This document shows, in pieces, positions 1-6,674 of a stretch of 37,417 bases of DNA (position 1 is its first letter; each line of letters begins with the position of its first letter). Below the pieces are notes generated by a model that saw only the letters and a program-made list of their open reading frames with translations, had not been told where the DNA came from and searched no databases. The position numbers and the translations under genes were made by a program. Origin of the DNA: a virus; the IMG/VR virus record IMGVR_UViG_3300008267_011103, positions 1 through 37,417 of that record, one strand, 5' to 3'.

Positions 1-507
1 TTTAAAAATTGTTTGATTATTATGACATCAAACTTGGGGGTTAAAAAACTACAGGATTTCGGAACAGGGGTAGGGTTTAAATCTTCTACATCAACATATG
101 TTCAAGAAGAACAGAAAAAAGACATTCTTAAAAAAGAATTACAAAAGTTTTTTTCTCCTGAATTTTTAAATCGTATTGATGAAATAATTGTATTTAATCA
201 ATTAAATAAAGAGGATATTGGTAAGATTGTTGATATTGAAATTAAAAAACTAATATCAAGATTATCTAATTTAAAATACAAATTCTCATATGATAAATCA
301 TTGGTGGATTTAATTTCTGAAGTTGGTTTTGATGAGTTGTATGGAGCAAGACCATTAAAAAGAGCTTTACAAGATAAAGTAGAGGACTATATCTCGGAAG
401 AAGTGTTAAAAGGTGAAATTTCTGAAGATAAAGAATATGAGATTTATGTTGACGAGAAAGAGGTTAAGATAAAAGAGAAAAAGAAGAGAAAAAAGAAAGG
501 GGATTAA
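1..507 (+). CDS. ClpC/ClpB-type AAA+ unfoldase, C-terminal part (5' end outside window)
   Basis: The reading frame is open from base 1, so the gene starts upstream of the window. What remains is the end of the second AAA+ domain: the sensor-1 segment IIMTSNLG, the arginine-finger region FLNRIDEIIVF, and the small lid domain with the sensor-2 motif YGARPLKRALQ. In this family these residues sense ATP in a hexameric ring that unfolds proteins. The protein ends in a lysine-rich tail (KKKRKKKGD). ClpC, ClpB and ClpA cannot be separated without the N-terminal and middle domains. With tmRNA, SmpB and DnaK also in the window it fits a protein quality-control set. The stop codon lies inside a terminator hairpin. 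Confidence 0.9.
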   Translation, partial: FKNCLIIMTSNLGVKKLQDFGTGVGFKSSTSTYVQEEQKKDILKKELQKFFSPEFLNRIDEIIVFNQLNKEDIGKIVDIEIKKLISRLSNLKYKFSYDKSLVDLISEVGFDELYGARPLKRALQDKVEDYISEEVLKGEISEDKEYEIYVDEKEVKIKEKKKRKKKGD

Positions 508-520
508 AATCCCCTTTTTT
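496..520. terminator. Bidirectional intrinsic terminator between clp and the peptidase gene
   Basis: A perfect 9-bp stem (496-504 with 509-517, loop TAAA) is followed by a T run on the plus strand and by a T-rich tract on the minus strand. It contains the stop codon of the clp gene (505-507) and lies beside the stop of the convergent peptidase gene. Confidence 0.85.
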
Positions 521-1332
521 TATAACCAACCTTTTTGATTTGATATTTTTTTATATTTTTTATAACCCAATTTTTCTATCATTTTTTTACCTGTATCAAT
601 CCCGTTATAAACATCTTCAATTACAACATACTCATTTTTTCTATGATAGTTATAATAACCAATAGCAAAATTAATACAAGAGAAATCGAATTTAGTTTTT
701 AACGCGTAAACATCTGTATAAGGATGAGAATAATACTTATTTCTATTATCAAAACTTTCACTTAATATCTCATCACAAGATTTAAAGAATTCGTCTTCTC
801 TATCAAATAATTGAACTCCCATACAATATTCTGTAACCATTGAATTTCCTGGTGCGTCAAACTGAATAGAATAACCAACATCTTTAAAGAAATTTGGGTC
901 GGCTTTTCTTGAACCGTGACATCCTGTTTCTTCAGATACAAAGAATGCGGATTTCAAATTTGGAAGTTCTTTTAATAGCTCCAAACAAGCGTAAACTCCG
1001 CACTTATCATCTCCACCAATTCCTGTTTGCTCTCCATCATCATTTATTGCGGTTAAAGATTCCTTTAAAACTTTTTGTTCATTTGGTAACATCTTCTCAA
1101 TAATGTTAATAGTATCTATGTCATGTACGGTGTCAGTATGAGCCACCACACAAGGATAATAATCAACATTATCCGTTTTCTTTGTTGCATAGATGTTATT
1201 ACTTGAATCTTTATAAAATGGTATATTGTTGGTGGTTAACCAATTAACAATAAAATCAACCATTTTGCCTTCGTTATAGGTTACCGTTGGTATTGATAGG
1301 ACTTCTTTAAGTAGGTTATAATCGCGTTTCAT
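520..1332 (-). CDS. M20/M42-family zinc aminopeptidase-like protein (peptidase T-like)
   Basis: A 270-residue protein with the order of metal-binding motifs of co-catalytic zinc peptidases: AHTDTV near residue 65, GGDDKCG near 106-112, and SEETGCHGS near 133-141, with HRKNEYV late in the chain. In the family, the His, Asp and Glu residues of these motifs bind two zinc ions and provide the general base for removal of N-terminal amino acids or cleavage of small peptides. It is shorter than cellular peptidase T (about 400 residues), probably through loss of the dimerisation lid. No signal peptide is seen, so it should be cytoplasmic. It could recycle peptides during infection. The -7 box at 1337-1344 is four bases from the ATG, implying a nearly leaderless mRNA. 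Confidence 0.8.
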   Translation of the reverse strand: MKRDYNLLKEVLSIPTVTYNEGKMVDFIVNWLTTNNIPFYKDSSNNIYATKKTDNVDYYPCVVAHTDTVHDIDTINIIEKMLPNEQKVLKESLTAINDDGEQTGIGGDDKCGVYACLELLKELPNLKSAFFVSEETGCHGSRKADPNFFKDVGYSIQFDAPGNSMVTEYCMGVQLFDREDEFFKSCDEILSESFDNRNKYYSHPYTDVYALKTKFDFSCINFAIGYYNYHRKNEYVVIEDVYNGIDTGKKMIEKLGYKKYKKISNQKGWL

Positions 1333-1335
1333 ACA

Positions 1336-1803
1336 TCAAATGTAACGCTTTTTTCCTTTGTTAACAACTTTTCTCTCAAAAATTTCTTTATTATGTAAAA
1401 AATCAATAAAAGACTCGTGATTATAAGACCTAGATTCCATAGGTTTGAATTGAGCTGGAGTATAATGAACTATCACAACTTGTTTTTCAGGGTCATACTT
1501 ATAAATCCTAAAACGTTTACCTTCGTTATCAGGGTCGTTAGGTAATGGATACCATTCTCCTAATTTATATTTATTAAAAACATTATCTTTAAAATTAATG
1601 AATTCTTGACTTGTAAATTTTTCATCTGTTGATATTTCTTCTAATATGTCGTCAAGTTTTGAAGATACGTAATTATTAAATCTTTTAGAAAAAATTTCAT
1701 GGTGTTTGTCATTACAATAGGTTTCATAAGCATACTCATAATAATTAGGATCTAAATGAATACTTTCTTTATTTATTTTTTGAAGTAACTCAAATACAGA
1801 CAT
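1336..1803 (-). CDS. Hypothetical protein, start uncertain
   Basis: Not recognised. The ATG at 1803 gives 155 residues, rich in Tyr, Phe, Asp, Glu and Lys, with no signal peptide or membrane segment. The frame stays open for 44 codons upstream of this ATG (1804-1935). Those codons encode protein-like sequence such as DDNCFWSYRTSVKILTTLFE but contain no ATG, GTG or TTG. The real start could therefore be a rare codon (ATA 1935, ATT 1929) beside the stop of the preceding gene at 1922, with translational coupling, or the gene could be frameshifted. The stop lies just before the promoter box of the peptidase gene. Confidence 0.65.
   Translation of the reverse strand: MSVFELLQKINKESIHLDPNYYEYAYETYCNDKHHEIFSKRFNNYVSSKLDDILEEISTDEKFTSQEFINFKDNVFNKYKLGEWYPLPNDPDNEGKRFRIYKYDPEKQVVIVHYTPAQFKPMESRSYNHESFIDFLHNKEIFERKVVNKGKKRYI
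1337..1344 (-). promoter_or_regulatory. Bacteroidota -7 box for the peptidase gene
   Basis: TACATTTG on the minus strand matches TAnnTTTG, with four bases between box and ATG (1332). Confidence 0.6.
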
Positions 1804-1921
1804 ATGTTTTGCGTCATATATTTCAAATAAAGTTGTTAATATTTTAACACTTGTTCTATACGACCAAAAACAATTATCATCTTTTACAAAGATTCCGTAA
1901 TTTGAAAATACGTCACAAAAT

Positions 1922-2710
1922 TCAAAAATATTTATCTAATTCTCGTGCAATAGTTTCACTATGCTTTTCTAAGTTTTCTATTGTAACTCTTTCTGCAGAA
2001 TTTAAATAACTATAAATTTCAATAATCTTTTGTTTATTTTCCGCAGTAAAATGATATAACATATAACCATCTTTCCATTCATATTGAGAAGTATCCCAAG
2101 ACTCAAATTCATAACCACTTCTTCCATTACCAATAGTGGTTAAAAACCAAGCCTCATCGTCATTATCTGTAAAAATTTTAAAAAAATCACTTACCTCATC
2201 AAATCTTAATATAATTTGACTAGCGCCAGGTTTTGTAGGACTATATTTAATATCATAAATTAAATTATCAAAATCAGAAATATCAATATCATTTACAATA
2301 TCGGAACCTTTTTTTATGTTCGATAAAATATTGTAAATGGAATTACTCATTAGTTCCAAATACTTGTCGTAGATCGAAGGGAAATTACTTTCAATATAAT
2401 TGTTAGGATCATCAATATCATCATTTTCTTTATCAACTACATTAAAACCATTATAATTAACATCTTTACCAGTTTTTTTTCTTAATAATGTAATACAAAA
2501 TTTTTCAGAGGTAGGATTTTTGGTTTTATCAATTATAAAATATATGTCATAATATTGAAATTTTCCAAAATAAGCGTCTTTAATGAATTTAGGTCCAAAA
2601 TATAATACTGAATTATAACCATTCGATTTAAGAAAGGTTAATATTTCATTATCTTCAATTATCTCACTCTCTTTATAAGCTTCTCTTCTTAAATTACCGT
2701 CAGATTCCAT
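1922..2710 (-). CDS. Hypothetical protein
   Basis: Not recognised. 262 residues, acidic, soluble, rich in Asp, Asn, Tyr and Ile, with no export signal. The middle (residues about 90-160) is very acidic and Asn-rich, and the C-terminal third contains a Trp-rich stretch around EAWFLTTIG and SQYEWKDGYMLYHF. It has an ATATTTAT-type box 20 bases before the ATG, the class that precedes candidate virion genes in this window. The following gene on the strand begins about 118 bases downstream of its stop by ATG, but that gap is open in frame. Confidence 0.7.
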   Translation of the reverse strand: MESDGNLRREAYKESEIIEDNEILTFLKSNGYNSVLYFGPKFIKDAYFGKFQYYDIYFIIDKTKNPTSEKFCITLLRKKTGKDVNYNGFNVVDKENDDIDDPNNYIESNFPSIYDKYLELMSNSIYNILSNIKKGSDIVNDIDISDFDNLIYDIKYSPTKPGASQIILRFDEVSDFFKIFTDNDDEAWFLTTIGNGRSGYEFESWDTSQYEWKDGYMLYHFTAENKQKIIEIYSYLNSAERVTIENLEKHSETIARELDKYF

Positions 2711-2730
2711 TAAAATAAAATATTTATATA

Positions 2731-2738
2731 ATAAATAC
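2731..2738 (-). promoter_or_regulatory. GTATTTAT box (candidate late promoter)
   Basis: GTATTTAT on the minus strand, 20 bases from the ATG at 2710; same motif and similar spacing as before many other genes here. Confidence 0.45.
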
Positions 2739-2769
2739 TTAAAAAGTTTAATTAATTAAATTTTATTTG

Positions 2770-2777
2770 TATATTTG
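2770..2777 (+). promoter_or_regulatory. -7 box of the tmRNA promoter
   Basis: TATATTTG on the plus strand, followed by the tmRNA 5' end at 2804. The roughly 20-base leader would be removed when RNase P makes the mature 5' end. A -33 TTG element is not clear. Confidence 0.55.
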
Positions 2778-2803
2778 TATTGTAAAAGTTCATTGAAAAT
2801 ATT

Positions 2804-3187
2804 GGGGGTAAAAATGGTATTGACTGGCATTGTTAATTGTTCGGGGCACGCAGTGAGAAGATTCCTATCACTTAAATCTACGGATTCAAATTTTAGACGG
2901 CAACGTACTAGACAAAATGGCGACTATCGGTTTAATCCGTGAAAACGCTGAAGTTGTAGCTTAATAGTTAAGAAACAACAACGGGTCGGTGAGTGTATAA
3001 CCCAGGAACAGAAGCTCTTTAGGGGTTGAAAAATGACTGAACCCTAAATCGAGTCGTCCATTGGTTGTTAGTTTACGATGGTGAAGAACAAACTAAATAT
3101 TTTGGAATGTTAGAAAACATTATCCTAAGCGTGTAGTCCTTAATAGTTAAGGTGAACAACACGGCGGTTCGACCCCGCCTACCTCCA
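2804..3187 (+). ncRNA. ssrA: Transfer-messenger RNA (tmRNA)
   Basis: The tRNA-like domain is clear: the 5' end GGGGGTA (2804-2810) pairs with TACCTCC (3180-3186), followed by discriminator A 3187. The T arm is GGCGG-TTCGACC-CCGCC. CCA is not encoded. The message part contains an in-frame tag ending GAA GTT GTA GCT followed by TAA TAG (2962-2967). From the ATG at 2917 the tag reads MATIGLIRENAEVVA. By analogy with E. coli TAGTC-GCA, the resume codon might instead be AAA 2914, after TAGAC. Known tags end mostly in LAA or VAA; this one ends in VVA. tmRNA charged with alanine and bound by SmpB rescues ribosomes stalled on broken mRNA and marks the product for Clp proteases. smpB lies just downstream, convergent. 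Confidence 0.93.
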
Positions 3188-3191
3188 CTTT

Positions 3192-3222
3192 AAACCCTTA
3201 CCTCCACAGGTAGGGGTTTTTT
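3192..3222 (+). terminator. Intrinsic terminator of the tmRNA gene
   Basis: A stem of AAACCC..ACCT with AGGT.AGGGGTTT follows the tmRNA 3' end by a few bases and runs into a T tract. Confidence 0.8.
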
Positions 3223-3241
3223 ATTTGACATTATAATAAAT

Positions 3242-3263
3242 AAAAAAACCACCCGAAGGTGGT
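3242..3263 (-). terminator. Intrinsic terminator of smpB
   Basis: On the minus strand ACCACC-TTCG-GGTGGT is followed by seven T residues; the UUCG loop makes it very stable. It lies 15 bases after the smpB stop. Confidence 0.85.
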
Positions 3264-3277
3264 CTGTCATCTCAACT

Positions 3278-3712
3278 TTAAATATTTCTTTTCATATCCC
3301 GATCAATGTCTCGATTTTTAATTGATTCTCTTTTATCATAAAGTTTCTTACCTCGACCTAATACAATTTCTACTTTAATCAAACCTCTGTCATTAATGAA
3401 AAGTTTATACGGAATAATCGCTAATCCTTTTATTAATTGATTCTCCAATTTTCTTAGTTCTTTCTTCTTGAGTAATAGTTTTCTATCTCTATTAGTTTCG
3501 TGGAAAGTTCCATACCCATAATCTGAAATAGTCATTCCTTTAACGAATAATTCACCATTACTAAAATAACAATAACTCTCTGAAATTGAGGCTTTATTTC
3601 CCCTAATAGATTTTACCTCAGACCCAATTAATTGAATTCCTGCAATTTCGGTTTGGATAAATTCGTATTCAAACTTTACTTTTTTATTAACTATATTAAC
3701 CGAATGTTTCAT
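3278..3712 (-). CDS. smpB: SsrA-binding protein SmpB
   Basis: A 144-residue protein of normal SmpB length with the family's landmarks: the OB-fold segment GIQLIGSEVKSIR near residue 25-37, the RDRKLLLKKKELRKL helix, and the basic tail GRGKKLYDKRESIKNRDIDRD. SmpB binds the tRNA-like domain of tmRNA and places its C-terminal tail in the empty mRNA channel of a stalled ribosome, mimicking an mRNA and anticodon. The lysine- and arginine-rich tail needed for this is intact. Together with the adjacent tmRNA gene it makes a complete two-part trans-translation system. The promoter box at 3717-3724 lies four bases before the ATG. Confidence 0.96.
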   Translation of the reverse strand: MKHSVNIVNKKVKFEYEFIQTEIAGIQLIGSEVKSIRGNKASISESYCYFSNGELFVKGMTISDYGYGTFHETNRDRKLLLKKKELRKLENQLIKGLAIIPYKLFINDRGLIKVEIVLGRGKKLYDKRESIKNRDIDRDMKRNI

Positions 3713-3716
3713 TAAA

Positions 3717-3724
3717 CAAAGATA
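3717..3724 (-). promoter_or_regulatory. -7 box of smpB
   Basis: TATCTTTG on the minus strand, four bases before the smpB ATG; implies a nearly leaderless transcript. Confidence 0.65.
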
Positions 3725-3760
3725 AGAATTTTTTTTATATATTATTTGATTTTTTTAAAT

Positions 3761-3803
3761 AAAAAAAGAGGGAAGAATTGATGGCTACTCAAATCCTTCC
3801 CTC
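3761..3803 (-). terminator. Intrinsic terminator of the long non-coding transcript
   Basis: On the minus strand GAGGGAAG (3796-3803) pairs perfectly with CTTCCCTC (3768-3775) around a 20-base loop, followed by TTTTTTT. No protein gene ends upstream of it for about 600 bases or more, so it marks the 3' end of the RNA transcribed from 5230 leftwards. Confidence 0.85.
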
Positions 3804-4217
3804 TTAGCCGTGAACTCTGTCATTCAGTAAGTTCTACCTGATAATCCAATGAGTGAAATCGGATTGACACTTTGACGTTAGTGATGACCAGTATACATTA
3901 TAACGTTTGTGTTTTTATCGGATTTTTATCATCACTTGAAAAAACCCCTGTGGTTATCACAAAAAATCCACACCTTAAAAAAACATAGTTTTAGTCTTTT
4001 TTATCTTTTTACCCATTGATTAGTCATACTAAGGACTTTTATTGGGGTTCGTTTGTTTTTTATGGTTTCAAATCTCAGTTAGAAACTTGGTGAACAAATA
4101 CGAATCTAAATCAAACACACATTAAAGAACTGAACCTATTTTTTTGATGTCATAACTTTAAACTCATTCACACCGAGTGTATTGGTTAAACACTACTTAA
4201 CTGGAGTCACTTTTCTG

Positions 4218-4290
4218 TAGCATCGAGTTGGAATCGAACCAACTTAATTCGGCTTATGAGACCGATGAGATACCTTACCTCCCCCCTGCT
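4218..4290 (-). tRNA. tRNA-Met(CAU)-like element with imperfect acceptor stem
   Basis: Canonical parts are visible on the minus strand: D arm GAGG-TAAGGTA-TCTC, anticodon arm TCGGT-CTCATAA-GCCGA with anticodon CAT and U33, a five-base variable loop, and T arm GTTGG-TTCGATT-CCAAC. The acceptor stem is poor: the outer four pairs form (AGCA/TGCT), the next two positions are G-A and G-G, and one extra base separates it from the T stem. No CCA is encoded. It lies within the long non-coding transcript, about 420 bases before its terminator. It may be a diverged elongator, initiator or Ile2-type tRNA, or a tRNA-mimicking domain of the larger RNA. Confidence 0.65.
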
Positions 4291-5159
4291 ATGTTAGGCT
4301 GAGATTACACCTATTTGTGAGAACCTTTACAAGTATTATTGTTTCCCTTGTTATCCACTCCCTTTTGAAGAGTATTTCTCAATGACGGTCTTTTAAGTTT
4401 ACCACTCTTTGAGGTATCAATTACTCTCTCATTACTCAACTCTCTTCGAGGATGCCTCCCCAACACATTCTTGCGGAATTAGAGGTTTTTGGTAAGAATA
4501 CACTCAGACTTGGGGTCTTTGTGTGCAATGAACGGCTCATTACTATGTAGTCACCTTTCATCGATACCTGATAGACACTTTTCCTTATTGATTTTTTTAA
4601 TTTGGAATTAAAAGATTTCCATAAGTTTCGTGTCGTGGATGTGTCGAAGTAGTGGTCTATCGTAAGCTCAGTCATCTTTTGAACAACCGAATACTTGACT
4701 ACTCCGTGAGATGTCCCCATCTCCATTTTTTAAGTTTACTTCATACCACAACCTTGGTGGGTTGTTAGTAAGGATAGTAGCGACACCACTCGTTCTCCAT
4801 CTTACCTTTCGGTTTTAAGTCCACTCTTAAATTGGAACCCGTAATCATATGATTAGATAATCACACTTTTTACTTGATTCCTATGGGTTATTCTTATTGT
4901 TCTTCCGAACTCAACCAAACAATCCACATTGCTTGGTCATTAAACCACTTTCCCTAAAGCGTTGCCCTCAGTACTAAAGGTCTAATGATATCCCACTTGT
5001 ATACTCGAGCTCAGTTTCCCAAGCCGCAGAATCACTAACACAAGTAACCCCACTTTATCCTACTTTCGTAGTTTATTTAACGACCATATACGGCCGATTA
5101 TCGTTTCTCGAGTTATCATCACTCCGAAGAGTTACTTTCACCCGATGGATAATTCACTA

Positions 5160-5217
5160 TTTCAAAGAACTGAGTTGATTTTTGGGGTTAGAACCTTTTT
5201 GAGATTTTAAACCCCAA
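5160..5217 (-). promoter_or_regulatory. Hairpin plus boxA-like antitermination leader of the long RNA
   Basis: Just downstream of the innermost promoter, minus-strand TTGGGGTT (5210-5217) pairs with AACCCCAA (5182-5189), and GTTCTTTGAAA (5160-5170) follows. The order hairpin then boxA matches rRNA operon leaders, where NusB/NusE bind boxA and prevent premature termination. Confidence 0.55.
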
Positions 5218-5407
5218 CTTTCAAACTCTTTACAAAGTTAAGAAGAATTTTTCATTTTGTCAAATTTTTCTTAAACTTTTTTTTTCGGTTACTATAACTA
5301 TTGCGACAATATGTTTCACTTGTACTTTAAATGCGAAGGAGTCCCGTAGTCACTTTCCTCACATACAATAGTAGCCCTACGGACCTAGACTATTTCTGTA
5401 ACCAAAC

Positions 5408-5437
5408 TTTTCAAAGAACATATCGGACATTCCCGAT
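5408..5437 (-). promoter_or_regulatory. Hairpin plus boxA-like leader, second copy
   Basis: After the promoter at 5446-5453 comes the hairpin ATCGG/CCGAT (5422-5437) and then GTTCTTTGAAAA (5408-5419). Stem bases differ from the copy at 5581-5613 while pairing is kept. Confidence 0.55.
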
Positions 5438-5580
5438 TTGTTTTACAAAGTTAAGAAGAATTTTTTAATTTGTCAAACTTTTCTTAAACTTTTTTTTGAG
5501 AGTTGTATCTTAATCGTTCTCATTCTCATTTCCTTTACAAAGATAAGAAGAATTTTTCATTTTTCCAAATTTTTCTCAAA

Positions 5581-5613
5581 CTTTTTTCAAAGAACCCATC
5601 AGATATTTCTGAT
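5581..5613 (-). promoter_or_regulatory. Hairpin plus boxA-like leader, third copy
   Basis: After the promoter at 5622-5629 comes ATCAGA-AATA-TCTGAT (5598-5613), then GTTCTTTGAAAAAAG (5581-5595). A weaker fourth copy, GTTCTTTAAAAAAG preceded by ATTT/AAAT, lies near 5666-5691. Confidence 0.5.
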
Positions 5614-5839
5614 TTCTTTTACAAAGATAGGTATTTTTTTTCAAACTACCAAATCTTTTTTTTCACTTTTTTAAAGAACCATTTGAGAAATTATAAATAT
5701 ACGTCTTTTCTTAAATGTTTTACAAAGATACAAAAAATATTCAATTAAACAACATTTTCATAAAAAAATTTTTATTTTGTTGACTTCTTTGGGTTTTATA
5801 ACTATTTATTTGACATATAATAAACAAATAATAAAAACT

Positions 5840-6025
5840 ATGAAAAAATTAATTTTATCTTTATCAATTTTAACGTTAACATTAACATCTTGTGGTAGTG
5901 GAAAAACTGAAGAAGTTCCTGCGGTTGATACAACTGCGGTTGTGGCGGTTGATACTACTAAAGTGTCTGTTGATACTACGGTTGCTGAAACAACTACCGT
6001 TGTTGCTACTGAAGTTACAAAATAA
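5840..6025 (+). CDS. Small Thr/Val-rich lipoprotein
   Basis: 61 residues. The start at 5840 gives a typical lipoprotein signal: MKK, a hydrophobic stretch, then the lipobox LTSC at residues about 16-19. A Ser/Gly-Lys linker and a low-complexity tail follow, with repeated VDTT and TTVV units. A farther upstream in-frame ATG (5777) would bury the signal and is rejected. It should be lipid-anchored in the cell envelope. Function unknown; small phage lipoproteins can block superinfection at the cell surface, but nothing here proves that. It ends just before a terminator shared with the convergent gene. Confidence 0.75.
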   Translation: MKKLILSLSILTLTLTSCGSGKTEEVPAVDTTAVVAVDTTKVSVDTTVAETTTVVATEVTK

Positions 6026-6050
6026 TAGAAAACATATCTATTATAAACTT

Positions 6051-6077
6051 AAAATCCCTCGTTTGGAGGGATTTTTT
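6051..6077. terminator. Bidirectional terminator between lipoprotein and M23-like gene
   Basis: AAAATCCCTC-GTTT-GGAGGGATTTTTT forms a strong stem with a T run on the plus strand; the minus-strand gene ends at its edge. Confidence 0.85.
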
Positions 6078-6669
6078 ATTTTAATAAACTTTTAATTCTT
6101 TCTATATTCTCACTAAGCTTAATTTCCTCTTTGGATTCCTCTCGTTTTTTATCGGCACTTAATCCTGATTTAACAACGTCTAAAGCGGCTTTAGGGACAC
6201 CTAACAACCATTTTTTTATAACGTCATCACCTGTTTTGGATGTTGATGGGGATTTGATATTACCATCACCATCTTTTATATTATTTTCTTTATTATCTGA
6301 ATTTATAAACTTACTAATATCTTGTTTATTACCATTACTACCAACTATAGTGTATAAGACACTAGAATTATTAATCGTCTTACCAATTTGTTCTCCTTTT
6401 GAAACGGATTTAGAGTTCGATGATAAAATATAGTCAGGGTCTTTAGTAATGTTACATATTACGGAATAATATATATCACCATCAATATTATGTTTTATTA
6501 TGAATGATTGGTCTTTATCGGAACAAGAATTATAAGTATTATCATTAATAATCACACCATCGTAAGGTGAAACGACATCAGAATCTCTTTTTTTAGGTTC
6601 AAATTCGTATTTTTTTTCTGTTCTTTTTTTAGTGTTTGAATTTGAAACCGGTATAGTAAAATTAGGCAT
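6076..6669 (-). CDS. Degenerate M23 (LytM-like) domain protein
   Basis: 197 residues. Residues about 34-115 resemble the beta-sheet core of M23 peptidases: SPYDGVIINDN, then FIIKHNIDGDIYYSVICNI, then VSKGEQIGKT. Active M23 enzymes bind zinc with HxxxD and HxH; here the H-x-H position reads SVICNI and the first histidine is not seen, so the domain is probably non-catalytic and structural, as in some tail or baseplate proteins. This assignment is by pattern only. The C-terminus (IKLSENIERIKSLLK) resembles the tail of the next gene upstream. No export signal. It is the last gene of an operon with 6675-7118 (five-base gap) and 7118-7450. Confidence 0.6.
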   Translation of the reverse strand: MPNFTIPVSNSNTKKRTEKKYEFEPKKRDSDVVSPYDGVIINDNTYNSCSDKDQSFIIKHNIDGDIYYSVICNITKDPDYILSSNSKSVSKGEQIGKTINNSSVLYTIVGSNGNKQDISKFINSDNKENNIKDGDGNIKSPSTSKTGDDVIKKWLLGVPKAALDVVKSGLSADKKREESKEEIKLSENIERIKSLLK

Positions 6670-6674
6670 TGTAA

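Larger units (their letters stand above)
3768..5227 (-). ncRNA. Candidate large structured non-coding RNA, about 1.46 kb
   Basis: This stretch lacks a convincing gene, is visibly richer in G+C than its surroundings, and lies between a tandem promoter array and a strong terminator. Compact hairpins occur in minus-strand order: ACTC-TTCG-GAGT (5121-5132), CGGCC/GGTCG (5081-5096), CTAC-GAAA-GTAG (5060-5071), CTTGG-GAAA-CTGAG (5010-5023), GTTC-GGAA-GAAC (4899-4910), ACC-GAAA-GGT (4804-4813), ACAACC/GGTTGT (4748-4765) and an 8-bp stem at 4595-4613. Several GNRA loops and one UUCG loop are typical of large ornate RNAs. A tRNA-like element lies near the 3' end. Its setting recalls GOLLD and ROOL RNAs, which are large, phage-associated and often near tRNAs, but I cannot show homology. 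A 96-codon minus-strand frame (4436-4726) lies inside it and is probably fortuitous. Confidence 0.7.
5233..5730 (-). promoter_or_regulatory. Array of five tandem Bacteroidota-type promoters
   Basis: Minus-strand -7 boxes lie at 5723-5730 (TATCTTTG), 5622-5629 (TATCTTTG), 5538-5545 (TATCTTTG), 5446-5453 (TAACTTTG) and 5233-5240 (TAACTTTG). The last three sit in a near-identical unit of about 50 bases: a TTTGA or TTTGG element about 20 bases upstream, then ATTCTTCTTAnCTTTGTAAA. All point into the long non-coding RNA. Stacked promoters of this kind normally serve rRNA, tRNA or other abundant stable RNAs. The plus-strand frames in this stretch are low-complexity Phe/Ile-rich artefacts and I see no protein gene in 5231-5839. 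Confidence 0.75.

Noticed and set aside
894-1103. Plus-strand frame inside the peptidase gene
   Set aside because: Shadow of the clear peptidase on the other strand.
4436-4726. A 96-codon minus-strand frame within the structured region, starting MEMGTSHGVVKYS
   Set aside because: It lies inside the predicted non-coding RNA, contains perfect RNA hairpins (for example 4595-4613), has Cys/Ser/Thr use unlike neighbouring genes, and no promoter or leader of its own. A real small protein cannot be fully excluded.
5438-5748. Plus-strand frames rich in Phe, Ile and Ser over the promoter repeats
   Set aside because: They are translations of T-rich promoter repeats on the opposite strand; the two frames overlap each other and follow the repeat, not a protein.
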